A DNA stretch of 64,000 nt, from positions 1 through 64,000 of the forward strand of contig WAID01000016.1 in the NCBI GenBank assembly GCA_016584495.1, read 5' to 3'. This DNA is from Celoporthe dispersa (lineage: Eukaryota > Ascomycota > Sordariomycetes > Diaporthales > Cryphonectriaceae). Positions 62,060-64,000 of this stretch are shown piece by piece (within the stretch, counting starts at the first letter, position 1; each line of letters starts with the position of its first letter). A program made the translations under genes and the position numbers. The notes below the pieces were generated by a model. It was given only the letters and a program-made list of their open reading frames with translations, searched no databases and was not told the origin of the DNA.

Positions 62060-62082
62060 AGAGAGAGAGAGAGAGAGAGAGA
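62060..62082. repeat. (AG)11 microsatellite
   Basis: AG run starting about 35 bp after the stop codon of the 61070 gene, probably in its 3' UTR. Confidence 0.88.
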
Positions 62083-63656
62083 GGATCAGGAGCATCACAT
62101 ATCTTCACGAAAAACACACGGCTTCACATCACATCACGCCACCAACCCCCCCTATACGCCTTCTTTCTTTTGTCAACCAGCGAATTGGCCCAAACACACA
62201 CACATCTCTTGCGCCCACAACCACCCTCGACTATCGACTCGAGGGTCTCTACCGTTCACCCCAAAACACACCTCCCTTTTACGTTGATGATCGTTCATGA
62301 CTTGCATCCCCCAAGAAGACCCACCCCAAAAATAGGAATTCGGAGTTGCGAGGGAGACCTGTCGGAGGAACACGGCATCTGAGGGCACCATCTTGCTTTG
62401 GAATCTCTCTCCCTTTCACACACACACACACACACAAACAATCAATCACATGGCACCCGGCGTTGCAGGCGGCGTCTCCAACCACATTCTGTATGGAAGC
62501 TGGGAGATACCATCGGCGGATACCTACTTTGCCCGAACTTTGGGCTTTTTTTTTTTCTTCTTTTCCTTTCTTTGTTCTCTTTCGCTTCTTTGGCTTGCGT
62601 GCTGCAACGGGATGAGCTCTATGTCTATGTTACTGCCATGAAGCCTAGCAGGCGGTTCTTGAATGAATGCAATCAGATATTCTGTGTATAAATAACCCTT
62701 GATCTTGACAACGCTGTGCCACCTAGCATGAGATTCACATTTCGATCCTCCTCTCTGCCCCCCTTGCCAGCCTGCTATGATTTACTTGCCGGCTCCGCTG
62801 ATACGTGTTTGCTGTTCCCCTCTCCATCCCTTTATCCCCAGCCACCTACTTCACACTCTCCCGGAGACGGACAAAACGGCGGCCCAATTGTCAAGGAGAA
62901 GAGAGCGGGAGAGCCCCACGCAGAGGGAGAGAGAAAAGCGGGAGTGACCAGGTCGCGAAAGGCGGCCGCCGGAATCCAGTTCGTTGGACTGGACTGGACG
63001 GCGCCAGAGGAGGCACTTCCCGCAGTGGGTCACACTTGGCCGTCAGAATGGGCCGTTTTTCCACCCCCCCCCCCCCCTTTGAGCAGAGAGGGAGGGGAGG
63101 AGGCGGTGGGTGGACGCGTAGGTAGCATGTCGTGGTGGTACTACATACTGTACACAGTTGTATGTAGAAGCAGCCACCCAGCCAGCAGAACCCCTTTCCT
63201 ATATTTGAGCTTTTATATGTCGTAACAGTGGACTGACCTGAGGTACACTCCTGCTGGCTGGGCCGGTGGGCACTGGGCGAGGGTATACAGCAGATACTAC
63301 TACGGTATGTTCACGCATTCCCATCTCTTGCATTACGATCCCCGTCGCGGGCTCGGCAAGGGAGATGGGTGATGCACGCAGGCGGCGAAGCAACGCCAGA
63401 GGGAGGGGGTGGGACAGGGTGGTTCACATCACGTCCGGGCAGAGAGGCCTGGTCGAGACCGGAAGGGGGCGAAATACCACCTGGGACGAACGTGATCATC
63501 AGGAAAGATTTCCTCACCGTTGCATCGCAGCTCGCCATTTGTTCGCCGCCGCCGCCGCCCCCTCCCCCCCCGGGAGAGTGATGGTAAGGCAGGGTGCATG
63601 ATGAGATCGAGAATAAGAAAGAAAAAAAGAAGGAAAAAAAAAAAAGAGCAGGAAAG

Positions 63657-63659
<3 letters not shown>

Positions 63660-63692
<33 letters not shown>
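63660..63692. repeat. (GA)16 microsatellite
   Basis: About sixteen GA units, preceded by an A-rich tract. Confidence 0.9.
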
Positions 63693-63698
<6 letters not shown>

Positions 63699-64000
63699 AC
63701 CCATCCCTACCGGGGACCCTACTTAGTACCGGACCTTGCATCTGCCCGCCACCCACACACACCGACTTCTGCTTTTCTTCTGCTTCTTTTCTTTCTGGAG
63801 TGACATTCTTGTAAGGGTGGGGGTGGTTTTGGTTTTTTTTTTTTTAAAAAAAAGAAATTCTCCACTGGTGCCTATCACAGCACATGAATGGAGATAGGCT
63901 AAGAGATATAGCCCTGTTTGTACATGCATTTGTTATTCGGTAGATGGCACGGGCCTTTAGGACGGGGGGGAGAGGTTGGTCCCAAGGTGGAGGGAGGGGT

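Larger units (their letters stand above)
62027..64000. other. 3' flank of the 61070 gene, repeat-rich
   Basis: CA and GA microsatellites, homopolymers and short frames. No gene recognised up to the window edge. Confidence 0.55.

Overview
This window looks like nuclear DNA of a filamentous ascomycete, most likely a Sordariomycete; I do not call a genus. The reasons are short GT-AG introns (about 90-420 bp) inside the genes, GC-rich coding sequence against CT-, CA- and homopolymer-rich spacers, and products that match fungal families: DIS3/RRP44, RIM15, PSO2/SNM1, LSM2, HAP2/NF-YA and a fungal bZIP factor. I see no prokaryotic gene order, CRISPR array, recognisable transposon, rRNA or tRNA.

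Layout. DIS3 (+, 2555-5595) is tail-to-tail with the long RIM15 kinase gene (-, about 14090-7014). A 9 kb spacer follows. A membrane acyltransferase (-, 24126-23070) and a bZIP factor (+, 27293-29135) are divergent across 3.2 kb. The 29.9-40.2 kb stretch is the densest: a type-B carboxylesterase/lipase (-), PSO2 (+), LSM2 (-) and HAP2 (-). Then 20.8 kb (40250-61069) hold no gene I can name, although 50.9-57 kb contain short coding-like pieces. A Ser/Pro/Thr-rich conserved-type protein (+, 61070-62026) comes last, followed by repeat-rich sequence.

Roles. The named genes are unlinked housekeeping and regulatory functions, not a pathway cluster: nuclear RNA decay (DIS3), mRNA decay/splicing (LSM2), nutrient and quiescence signalling (RIM15), CCAAT-dependent transcription (HAP2), bZIP transcription, interstrand cross-link repair (PSO2), phospholipid acylation and a secreted or membrane esterase.

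The most important technical observation is that nearly every gene is broken by single-base frame changes. Wherever the protein family lets me place the break, it is a missing base, usually in a G or C run, and restoring it recovers the conserved domain. I read this as under-called homopolymers in the sequence, not as pseudogenes. Coordinates below span the whole gene across these breaks. I found no convincing new multi-gene system. The best leads for something undescribed are the coding-like island at 50.9-57 kb and the paired inverted CCAAT boxes upstream of HAP2.
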